DNA from: Theristus sp. LFF4_11
Lineage: Eukaryota > Nematoda > Chromadorea > Monhysterida > Xyalidae
Direction of reading: 5' to 3'
Assembly (NCBI GenBank): GCA_030248135.1
Contig: JASANC010003634.1
Location: 1 to 64,000 of the forward strand
DNA: 64,000 bases
A program made the translations under genes and the position numbers. The notes beneath the pieces were generated by a model. That model saw nothing but the letters and a program-made list of their open reading frames with translations. It ran no database searches and was not told where the DNA came from. Numbering within the stretch: the first letter of the stretch is position 1; each line of letters starts with the position of its first letter. This document shows, piece by piece, positions 9,575 to 21,000 of this stretch.

Positions 9575-12500
9575 ATGCTTTGGTTGATCATAACAGTCGG
9601 TCTGATAACGGCCTGGCTGTACCATGAGTTTGTCGGCAGACGTGCCCACTGCCCTGCAGGCCCAGTGCCGTGGCCGTTCATCGGCAACATTGCCACGTTG
9701 GGCAACGATTTTCCGGAATGGGCCACAAGTTTGGCAAAATTGGGCAAAGAATACAACGGCGTTTTCACGGTGTTCCTGCCGAACGCGCAGGTGGTGCTGA
9801 CAGACTACAGAGCAATCAAGGAGGCGTTCGCCGGTGCTAACAGTGCGTTTTGGTGGTTGTTACAATCAAATACAGATGACATTGGCTGTTTGCAACGCGG
9901 CTCTGTTGGTCACACCAATTAGACATGTGGCACTGGCTGGCTCCTATTCCATTTGGTTTTTAAAATGCACCTACATATTGGTTAATCGGTTTGGTCTGTT
10001 GCACCTTCATTGGGTCTGGTGCCGTTGCACGGACACACGAATTGATTAAAGTGGCAGCAACACGGTAAAAACGTCCTGCATCGTGTCCTGTTCCGCGCGG
10101 ATGTGCCGAAAATAAAAATTTATTAATTCCAATTGATTTTCCGGGACAGGACACGACGCGGGACACGGGCACGGCCCCCTGAACACGCCACCAGACACTT
10201 CTATAGTTCGGTTGTTTCTAGTGTGCAAAATGACTCATGATGTTCGAAAACAATGTTTTTCTGATTTATTTTTGGCGAGGCAACGGGCCATCGACCTGGT
10301 GGTTTCATATTGAATTACTTTGGTGGCAGCTACGGACTGTTTCTGCCGAACGGTCATCTGTGGCGTGAACAGCGACGCTTTGTCTTGCATGTTTTGAGGG
10401 ATTTCGGTTGGTGAATTTTAGAACAGTTTACCAAAGTGAAAAAAATATGAGCATCTTTTAATGGAAACGCCACCAGAAAATGCCGCTGCTTTTCCTTACC
10501 TCCTTTCACATTTTTTCCGATGTGTGGACTGGACTGAGTAATCATTCCGGTTAACAACAAACTTGGTTTACAACGAACACACACAGTTTTAGTTGCCATT
10601 CATGAGCTTATACAATTGTTTGGCCAAAGTGTGGGCTCTCTTTTTTTCAATGTGCAACAGTTGTGCAGTTTTCCCGTTTCAGGTTTTGGACGAAGCTTGA
10701 TGGAAGACAAAATCCATTTGGACGTTGATCGACTGAATGCGTTCATCGAGTCAAAAGCTGATCCGGAGAACCCCGAACGCACACAAATCAACATGGATCG
10801 ACCGTTGTCCGTTTGCGTGGCATCGATTATCGCAAATATGGGTAAAGTGAAGGCGGTTTTTCGAGACCACGCACATGATCACGTTAAAAAACAGGTGTCC
10901 AAATAGGTGTCCGGTGTGCGTCCTGGACGTCCCGTGCGGTGTCCGTGTCCCCGAAAACGTAGTTCCCCAAAATGCCGAGTGTTGTGTTGCCACTTTTGTT
11001 TCCGGAGTAACTCCGCGGGACACGACACACTGAACACCTGTTCGCACACAGTTCTTTTTAACCTGAAAATGCATGGGTTTGTGTGTGCACCCCACCGTGC
11101 CATAGTTTTTCTTGGGTCTGCTTGGAGACGCTCTGTATATCGGCCCACACCGACCCCCAGCTCTGGAACAACTATGGCATGTGCTGCGTCTGTGTATCTC
11201 AACAACACCCTTACAAGTATATTGTACCTAGTTCCAATTCCATTCCAACTACCAGCCTGTTCAATTAATTCAAATCTGTTTTATCTTTTTTACGTGATCA
11301 AGCAGTTTTGGATGCACAATTCTTCGTATTTTTTCAGTACTCGGCAAGCGCTATGACTTTGACGACGAGTCGTTCAACTACTATCGACTGTTGAATCGCG
11401 ACTTGTTTGATTTGTTCGGCGGCTACGAGTTTTTGGTGGTCAGTTTTTTAACGAATTATTATCCTTGATTTTGAATGCGAGATTCAATGGACGCAGGAAT
11501 AGGAAAACATTTCACAGACTGAGCGGCAATTCAAATTTGCGGCGCCGACGTGCATGACGATTTGGATTTCTTTGCTTCAACTGCACGGCTTTTCTCAGAG
11601 CGTGAAACTTTCTGAAGCGTCAATACGAAGCTTTTGTTTATTTTGAAAACAAACCTGCCGGACCAAAAAACGACGTTAACAAAAAACCGATCACATTCAC
11701 AAATCAAAAACACTTCACCGTTCCTCCCCAGCTGAACGAATACCCGTGGACGCGGTTTCTGCCGTTTGGCCGTCGTTTTCTTGATCGTTTGAAAAAGTTG
11801 TTCGCGAAGTTCGAGACGTTTTTCACGGAGCAAATCAAGGCCGTTTGTAAGGAGGTCGAGAACTGTCCCGATGATACTCCGAACGATTTGGTGACCGCGT
11901 ACGTGCAGGAGATGCGACGACGCACCAACAAGGGAGAGCCGCTAGATACGTTCAGGTTTCTTCAAACCTGTCACGTCTTTCGCACAATTCAGAGCCCGCG
12001 TAACAAAATAGAGCTGGCTCGGGAGTTGCAAGAAAACAGATTTAGCCACAACTGTAGTGGTTTGATTTCAACCAAACCCAGATACTAAAAAGTGACAGAA
12101 TTAAACAAACATACGTACTGTACTGTCTCTATGCATGAGAAGCGCAGCGCGACTGATTGATTTGAAACAATTGCAGTCACTATCAACTGTTCATGTCGCT
12201 GTTCGATCTGTGGAGCGCCGGCTTTGAGACGACCTCGACAACGCTGCGCTGGGCGCTTCTCTACATAGCGAAATACCAGCATGTCCAGGTGGAACTCACA
12301 TGTTTCTTTATGAATTGGGGATGGGGTGCAACATGAACGAACATTCACATCGAGTCCATTTCGGAACGACTTGATCTGTTTGAAATTAACTAAGTTAATT
12401 AGTTTTTTAATTATTGAACTTTATTAAATTATTCACTTTTTAAATGACAGCGGAAACCATAGCGCAATGCAATATTTTGTGACCATAGTGTTCACCTCAG

Positions 12501-14436
12501 AGGTGCATGTATTGTGGATTTATTCAAACGTTTCCAGACTAAAATGACGTCATTTGCTTTAAAAACGCCCATTTATCAAAGTACAGGCACTAAAATGTCA
12601 GTTTGGTGTGACTGATTCGACATTCACTATTTGTTTACGGAAAGAAATCGGTTAAACGGAAAATCTGGTTTGCTGTGAACGGCAAGCGCATGTTTGGCGG
12701 CGCATGACGTCATTTCAGTAGGACACGTTTAAAAAAATAAGTCATACATGAACAGCATGTTTCTTCAAAGTTGTCAGATTCTTTTGCAGAATACAGAACA
12801 CACGAAACTTTGAGTTAAAGAGGAATGGCCCATTTGTGGCTAATGTATGTACTACGTCTTCTTTCAAACACCATCCGTTTTCTTCTTTCACGGAAATTGT
12901 GTTCTGTCTGCCTAAAAGATAACAGGTTTGGAGAAACACACTGTACATAGAACCAGCAGCAAAAGCAAGAGACCAAATCTTGTTTGCGGTCCCGACCATG
13001 TGCACTCTGTGAAACACCATTCTGTGAATCGCATGGGTCTGATCTGAAGGTCAGCACCAGATGTGACCGCTGCAGCATCACTGAGAAAACGTTTAGTTAC
13101 TATCATCTTTCTGTGCAAACGAGGCAGAGTAATGTTGGCAGCATCTGTGGAAAAGCCGCACAGCTGAAAACTGAACTCGCTGTTTTGCGCCCGAACGTAT
13201 CCGAATATGAATTCAATGTATTCGTGAAACAAAATTCTGATCCGTTAAACACAAAAGTGCCGTCAGATGCGTTCACTTTTGTTGCCGTGCGCGCAGCCGT
13301 GCAACATTCTCCGTATCTGCAGGCGTGCAAATTCACACTGGGAAACGCTTAATAAGAAACATACCCCACATTGTACTTCACTATTTTGCGACCGTTTAAT
13401 TGAACGTGTCTTTTATGTGTTGCTGAGTGAGCATTGTCACTGTTGTTCGCAGGACGCGGTTCGCCGTGAGCTGCTTGACGTCGTCGGCAAAGAACGGCCC
13501 GTCGTAACGGCCGATCGTCTCAACCTGCCATACACCATGGCCACGTTGACGGAAATAATGCGCTGCAGCTCAATCACTCCGTTTGGTCTGCAGCGAGTGA
13601 CGGACAGAGATATCACGGTTCAAGGGCATCTGATCAAGAAGGGTCAGCGATAATTGATATTATCGAATCATACTGTTGTTGTTGTGGTTGTTTTCGTCGT
13701 GACGTCATTTTGTCTTGACAAGTTTGAATGAATGTGCCATTGTTTTCAACAGACACAATTCTGGTCATGCAAATCGATGCGGTCCTCCGAGACGCGGACA
13801 CATTTCCGGAACCGGAACGATTTTGGCCGGAACGATTTCTGAACAAAAAAGATGGTTCGCTCGATACGAAGGAGACGGAGAAGGCGAGAAATTAGTTTCT
13901 CCATCGAAATGTAATTGATGGCACAAAATGGTGGCCACAAATAGGCTCATCCCGCGGGCTACACTCCCGGGAAGTGGCTATTCCTGGCTATGCTAGGCTA
14001 CTCCTCCCACAGGCTAAAAATGATTTTTGGAAAATTATTTTTGCAGAACCAAAAGAAAAGTCAATAGCAACATGACTACCAAAACTAGTGGTAGTAACTT
14101 TACTGGCAAAACTAACAGTATTTACGGTAAGTTTACTAGCCAAAACTAGTAGTGGCGAAGTTTACTAGCCAAAACTAGTAGTGGCGACAGTAACTTTACT
14201 AGCAGAACATAGCGGTGACGTTGTTCGCTGTTCATATGCAGGTCATCATATTCGGTCTTGGTAAACGTCAATGTCTTGGCGAGAGCTTGGCGCGCATGAA
14301 TCTGCTGTTGATCTTTGCGGCGATTGTGAAAAATTTCAAAATCACATTGGCGCCGTCCGATACGGACCCGATGACACCCGTTTACTATTTCACGAGAGCG
14401 CCCGGACAACATGAGCTGATCTTGGAGAAAGTGTAG
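9575..14436 (+). CDS. Cytochrome P450, CYP2-like, 9 exons, ~500 aa
   Basis: A haem-thiolate monooxygenase, probably ER-anchored and acting on lipophilic substrates with NADPH-P450 reductase. Exons: 9575-9833, 10275-10406, 10683-10841, 11338-11438, 11732-11955, 12177-12288, 13453-13642, 13753-13883, 14242-14436; total 1503 nt, in frame. Visible features: an N-terminal hydrophobic anchor (residues 1-15), a proline-rich hinge before FIGN, W-R-E-Q-R-R-F of helix C, the I-helix AGFETT (306-311), ExxR (E363-R366), P-E-R-F (about 411-414) and the haem loop FGLGKRQCLG with ligand Cys447. No catalytic residue is missing and the length is normal. Two junctions are non-canonical: intron 8 needs a GC donor (AAG|GCGAGA), and intron 1 has no AG at the required acceptor (TTTTTG|GC). 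ATG 9575 is chosen because it opens the anchor; a TTTTCAG 20 bp upstream could be a trans-splice or intron acceptor. ABCG gene follows 630 bp downstream. Confidence 0.93.
12510..12751. mobile_element. MITE with ~40-bp imperfect inverted ends, copy 1 (P450 intron 6)
   Basis: About 240 bp, matching 25746-25987 closely along its whole length. The left end (TTATTCAAACG.. TGACGTCAT) and right end (ATGACGTCATTTCAGT..GGACACGTTTAAAAAAATA) are inverted relatives of each other. No coding capacity. Confidence 0.75.
13100..13220. repeat. GCCGCACAGCTGAAAA interspersed repeat (P450 intron 6)
   Basis: Shares GAGGCAGAGTAAT, GTGGAAAAGCCGCACAGCTG and CTGTTTTGCGCCCGAA with copies at 46455-46580 and 47180-47240, and inverted at about 8780-8890. 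A short conserved multicopy unit without ORF; SINE or MITE status cannot be decided by eye. Confidence 0.65.
14060..14205 (+). repeat. Short tandem repeat around AAAACTAGTAGTGGC (P450 intron 8)
   Basis: Units containing TTTACTAGCCAAAACTAGTA are repeated with degeneration between 14080 and 14200. It lies inside the intron that uses a GC donor. Confidence 0.7.
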
Positions 14437-15068
14437 AACTGTGATTTTTTCTTCTTTTCATTGTGAAGCAGTTTATTCGTATTCCCACTCATGTAGTTTG
14501 GCTGATTCTTAGTGTTTTGTTTACAGTTCTTTGGAATCCTTTGTCTGATGGCTTCCGGCGTGTTGTTTTTCTAGGACCTGTAATTCAGAGTCACTCTGTT
14601 TAACATTGCTTTGCAAATTGTATTTGTTTATTACGAACATGTACTTTTTGTGTGAACGATCAAGAAAATTTTCCTCCTGTTCGACAAAAAAATCTGGAGC
14701 CCATTCATTGTGTCATGAATTGCAATTTCGTAATATTATCTTTTTACTTTACTTTTTTACTTTTTACTTTACTGTGTTGCGTTGCTCCTTTATCTCTTTT
14801 TATTCGGTCAACAAAATGAGAGTCAAACGCTTTGACTGCTGTTTGGTTTGGAAGCGAACTGATAAGACAAGATGCAGGTTTTCTTTCAATTTGTCACATT
14901 GTGCATTAAGCAACTGGTGATACTATTGTACTTCTACGCACTGTAAAACAGTTGCGTGTGTGTGTGTTTACTTTTCATTCCATCGATAGTAGTGAAAAGC
15001 AATAAAATAGTACATTTTAACGACAGACCTCAGAAAACACAAAAAATTCAGCTGAAAATAGCAAAAAA

Positions 15069-18000
15069 ATGGCTGTCGATAATCGTGCATTCCTGAGTGA
15101 GAGTGAGCGGCTCTTGGATGCGCATGACGATGTGCAAGAGCTGTTCTCTGCGAGGCGACACCAACCAACCAGTGCGTCGATGCCGGCCATTTATGGAACA
15201 ATTGCCACGGTTGGAATTTAGGTTCTATTGGTGTGCAACAATTTGTTTCTTACCAGACTTGATCCTGCAAATATAACACTCAGAAATGCAATTGAATTGG
15301 GAACTGCGTTTCTGTCATAACACTAAAATTAGGTGAACTCAATACGATGTAGGTGTGGTGCTTTTGGCATTTCTTTTTAGTTTTGTTTTTAGTGTCCCAA
15401 AAAAGGCCATTCGACAAAAGCAGCTGAGCGGTGTTGGTGTACCGTGCGCTTACCTCCGATCGTCATGGAAGCGTACCACGACATCAGTCATAAGCTTGGG
15501 TACACCGCTTTGGTGCATTCGTTGCCACACGGTCATTTTTGGAACAGAGGACAAAAAACGGGTTTTTATTCTGGAGGTTTGGTGGGGGTACCACAAAACA
15601 AAAAAAATGCCAGAAATGGCCGCCCGACCCGACAAACGAGAGCGAGCTTCAGTCGGTGGCGATCACGCCACTTGTGTCGCGGTCAACAGCGTCCAGCGTT
15701 GGCGGCGGCACCAGACGCCAACTGACGCTCACCTGGCATGCCGTGAACTGTGTGGTCGACTTGAAATCGGCTGCTGGCGCCAGCAGTAAATTTCAGTGCT
15801 GCGCTCGCATTCTGAGCAGATCGCCGAAAACGACCACGTACCAGACGACGAGAAAACGCATCTTGAAAGATGGTGAGCAGCGTTTTGGTTGGATATGCGC
15901 TGTTTTTTGCAATCAATTTACAAGCTTGATTTTTTTGAAATTGGTGATTTGTATGAACACTGTGAAACGCCATGTGCCTGTACGATGGTGTGGTGGCTGC
16001 ATGGTGTATCTATACTTGCCGTCGCCACATGCAGGCTCACGCTGAGAACAATTCATTCCTTTTTGCGTGCCCCTTCTGCTGCCCATCTTTATGCCCTTTT
16101 TCGTGCCGTGCTCTTTTTCATGATTATTTCCGTGCCAATTTTCACAGTTCCTTCACGGTCAGTTTTGTCAGTTCGACCCAAAAACAGTATATGGCACTAA
16201 AAATGACATGAAATAGGGGCAGGGGAGAGAGAAATTTTTTTGAGCCTCGCCTGAAAACTCCAACAAACCTTTTTACTTTTTTCAGTTTTCGGCCTCGCCG
16301 AACCTGGCAAACTGTTCGCCATCCTCGGCGGCAGCGGCGCCGGCAAGACAACACTGCTGAACATTTTGACGCGGCGAAACTTGTCGAATTTGAGCGTTTC
16401 GGGGCAGGTTCGCGTGAATGGAGAGCCGGTCGACGGGGACACGATGAGGCGCATCGGCGCGTATGTGCAGCAGGACGATCTGTTCACCACGACCATGACC
16501 GTCAAGGAGCATTTGACGTTCCACGTATGTTTAAAGCAGTCACTTTTTCGTGGAATAATTCACAGCACACGAAACGTTGAACTACAACGATGGTGAGTGG
16601 TGACCGTACGACTACGAGTGCAACACGGCTTCAGTAGTTTTGTTTAACTTTAAGCGCCATTCATGGAGGTTGAAGCAGCGCAGCTTCAGCGCGCGTCAAC
16701 GCGGTTCAGCTTTAGAACGTACAATGTACGCACATTCATACGCACGTTCATGTTAGCGCGCGAATGCATGAATGGACCTTTAAGATTTTCCTCCAGCATT
16801 TTGAACATTTTTTTGGGTGGAGGCGGTTGTCTGCTGGGGGGGGGGGTGCAGTGCACTGGATTCTAAATCGGTTTGTGGGGGGGGGGTGCCACCCCTCCCT
16901 CCCAGCCCCCCCCCCACATTTTTATTACAAACGTTTCAATGAAAAATGTTATAAGTTAACTTATATAACTTTATATTTAGTGCATATTATGCACCTGGGA
17001 ACCAAAAAATCATGATTTAAAAAAAACTTGTGATTTTTGAACAAACATTTGCTACTTTTGGACAAAAATTTGTGATTTTGGGAACATTTTGAGGGGTGCA
17101 TGGGGGATGGATACCCACGGGGGCTGCCGAGTCGGGAAGGGGGTGGGGGTACCCACGGGGGGCCCCGGGTTTAGGGGGTGGGTGTCACGGAAACCCCCTA
17201 CCAACCCCACCCCCATCCCACAGGGCGCAACTTCGTGCTAGGGGGTACGCCCCCCCCCGCACCCCCCTCATCTTCAGTACTGTTTCAAACTCTAGTTTTG
17301 TGCTAAGAAAATGAAAAAACTGAACTGATCAGAATCTCATTCACGATATAAAAAAATTTTAAATTCATATTTGGACTAAGTTCGGGCGCGTTCAGTTGTT
17401 AGATGTGCGGCTTTTCGCAATAATGTTGGCAAGTTCCATTACGTTTCACCACACGATCACACCAGTTATGGTTTTTTTGGGGACGGTAGTTTTCTTTTTT
17501 CCAGGCCTGGCTACGAATGGGTCGTGCGTACACGAAGCAGCAACGTTGCGACCGTGTCAATGAAATGATCACACAGGTGTTGTTCTTGTTTTTTGTTTTA
17601 TGATTTAGTCGTTTTTGAAACCACACATATACCGTATTTTCAGTCATTCATTTCTTCCAGCAGTTAAGTGTTCGTACTAGAGAAAAATTACCGTGCCGGA
17701 ATTGTCCGCGCCGAACTTCTTCAGCTTAGAATCAAACGGACCGCAGTGAGCGAGCCGCAACTCTTCGGGCTGGAATTTTGCGAGCCGCAATAGTACATCA
17801 AATCCACAGCGTTGTTGGCTCTTGGTTCCGTGTGCGAAAACTTTTTTCGTTTTCTTTCAGTTGAACTTAAAGAAATGCGAAGACACGCTGATTGGCAGTG
17901 CCACCGGAAAACGCGGCATTTCGGGCGGGGAGCGAAAGCGATTGGCGTTTGCGTCAGAGGTGTGTGAACAGTGCAATATCTCTACTGCAATTACGGAATG

Positions 18001-21000
18001 TCTTGCGTAAGGTCTAATGCTGCCACCGTACGGCGCACGCAGCTGCTCACCAATCCGGCGCTGCTGTTCTGCGACGAGCCAACGTCCGGTCTCGATTCGT
18101 TCATGGCGCAGAATGTGGTCGCCGTGCTGAAACAGGAAGCCGCTGCCGGCATGACCGTCATTTGCACCATACATCAGCCGTCATCGCAGGTGTTCGCCAT
18201 GTTTGATGTGTGAGTGCGCTTGTCATTCTAAAACTGTTGAATCATCAGTCGAACATCTTTTTCAGTTGAACCAACTTTTCGAAGGTAAGGGACTGATCTG
18301 CAAAGACGGGTGCACTTTGTTTTACAACAGCAATGTTGAGCAGCCACCACAAACAAACAATTGCAAATTTGTACGTACGCAGTATACGTTTATTTGCTGC
18401 GCATCAGTGTCTAATAACGAGTGATCTCTTCAAACCTGGAGTGCCGGAAAACATTGGAAGGACTAACTGAAAGAGATACATGTTCCGTTTTGCATCGGAA
18501 TTCGCAAATCAGAAGTTCAAAATATCGCACTTGCTCGCAGGATCTACCTCATGGCCGAAGGTCGTGTTGCGTACTGCGGCCCCCCAGCGTTGGCAATCGC
18601 ATTTTTTCAAAAGTTTGTTTTTTAAAACATTTTAAAAATGTTTGCGTTTTTTTGTCACACACACAGAAAACTAGCGGTAAGATCAAGCAGCCACGTCTTC
18701 ATCGTCATTCAGTTAAAATTCAAAATGTTCGATGTTCAAATTTCGTTGTGGATGTGAGGGATTGCAAGGAACTGACATTCGCAGAGTCGGCTACCCGTCG
18801 CCGGGCAACTTCAACCCAGCCGATCACTACATTCGTACGTTGGCTGTGCTGCCTCGACGCGAGCACGAATGTCGCAAACGGATCAGGGTACGCGCTCAAA
18901 AAATGCCATGTCAATTCCGAATTTCATTCCATGCCACAATTGCATGCCACGCCAAACTTTTCAAAATGCAGAAAAAAGCAAAAGAATTTTCTGCAACATC
19001 TACAATTTTAGATTTAGGCGTTGGTTGGAATGAATTTAGAAATGGATTTTAGCATTTTCAATGTGCATTTCTTTGAACGCTTTTTATTTTGTCCTTGTTT
19101 TGAGCTTCCCTCATATCTGTGTGCAACACAGAAGTTTAGTTTTAGTGAGAAGACAGCGTGCTGTGATGTTGCACAGTCACAAACAAACCTACTGGCACGC
19201 ATACATTATACACACGCGCGCTGCTGTGATATCGCATGTGTGCCTGTGTGCTTGTTTGCGACTGTGCGTGCAACATTTCTGTCCTTGTGTGTGTTATCGA
19301 GTGTACTGTCTTCATGTGCACGGACTTCATAAACGTCAAGGATGACATCTGAAAGCTGATCAAAACTTTGTTTTTTTTTCATTATTTCAGTTTTTTGTGT
19401 TTTTATAACGTCTCACCAACTAAACCGTTACTTCTCTAAAGAAGAGACGATTCACAAAAAAAACTTTGGATATTCTATTCGTGTGATCAGCGTTCGAACG
19501 GCTAATAACTAATATGAAATGTGAAACATCAGCCGATGACCCAAGCTTTGTTGATGGTCACATTCTCTTTTCGTCTTTTATCATACACAATTCAAACAAA
19601 CTTACAAAGTGCACTGATTTGTTACGTGTAATGTTGATACTACAAATGATCAGCAGGAGTAGTAGTTTTCAATTTCACACCAACGAATTGATTCCCATAT
19701 TCCCAACGAATTCAACATTGATTGAGTTTCCCATATCATGGATAACGTAACATTTTACACCATTACACACGTTACATCATACTGAACGATGTTCTCCAGT
19801 TTCTGGACCCACACTGCCCAAATTGTGGCTTATTTTTCATGAGTAACGCCGTTTTTAGACCTTTAAGGTGCATTCATGAAGCACTTATTTAGTGACCGCG
19901 TAGCTATGTCTTAACACAGCTACGCGTCATTAAGTACTGCTTCATGAGTGCCGCTTTAGGATACTATGAAAAATATTATAATGATGGCCCGACCAAATGT
20001 GACGTGACGTGATCTGAAGTGACGTGCAGGTCAGCATGATTCACCGTTTTCACAGGCAATCTGCAGCGCGTTTGAGAGCACTGACTTGGGGCAGGCGACC
20101 AAACGGAGAGCGGCAGATGTCTGGGACAGCGGCTCGACGATGCTCGCTTACAAGCAAACGCAAGGTGCCTGTCTGAGTTGCTTGACAGTTGCAGTCTGCA
20201 TGTTCGGTGTTTCAAATTCGAATATATTCAAATTTCCATATTGATATTCGTTTGACTATATTGTTATTCGATTCTAACTTTCAAACCGCCGAAACACCAA
20301 AAAACTTCAAACCGTTTTGAGTTGAGAATAGGTGGGCCTTTTTCCGAACGTACTTTTTTGTGCCAAGGCTACGAGTCGCTGGCCGATGTTGAAAATGGCG
20401 CAAAACTCAACAGCTCGATTGCGACCAGAAAGTAAGCCGTCACACACACCACACCACACCAGATAAAGGGATTGTTCACGCTTCTGCGGATTTTTGGTCT
20501 CGTCTGATGAATTTTTTCTTGCGGTTCCAAAAACATCTTGAGTTTAACAAAATGTAACGTTTCAGTCTCGGAAAATTATTTGTCATTATTAAGATCACCA
20601 AAATTCAGAAAAATGGTTTATTTCCGGTTTTGATGAACTTGATTTATCAGTTTTTTTTTCAGGTACAAAGCATCAGTGATTCAGCAATTGCTGGCCCTTC
20701 TGTGGCGTGCCACGCTTACTCTGATCAGAGATCCACTGCTGCTGAGAGTTCGACTTTATCAAGCGATTGTGGGTGTCTTCTGCTGTTTTTTGTGCATGTT
20801 GTACAAGCAGATTCGTCACATATTTTTCGTCTTTATTGGTCTTGTATCATTTCTGATTGGTCAACAATTGAGTTTTTGGTTACGGTGAATTGAAATTGAT
20901 TGTAATGGCATTACAACGTCATACGGTCGGTCATTTTAGTTTGGCTACCATCGGTAGCCGCAAGAAATAGAGCGGTTGGCCAAAATGCTTGAACAAAGTT

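Noticed and set aside
20769..20888. Read-through of ABCG exon 11 into [11 protein letters not shown]
   Set aside because: It gives a hydrophobic stretch but then a stop, and the next conserved block (TGLMYLGQ) joins exon 11 directly after residue Ile at 20768.
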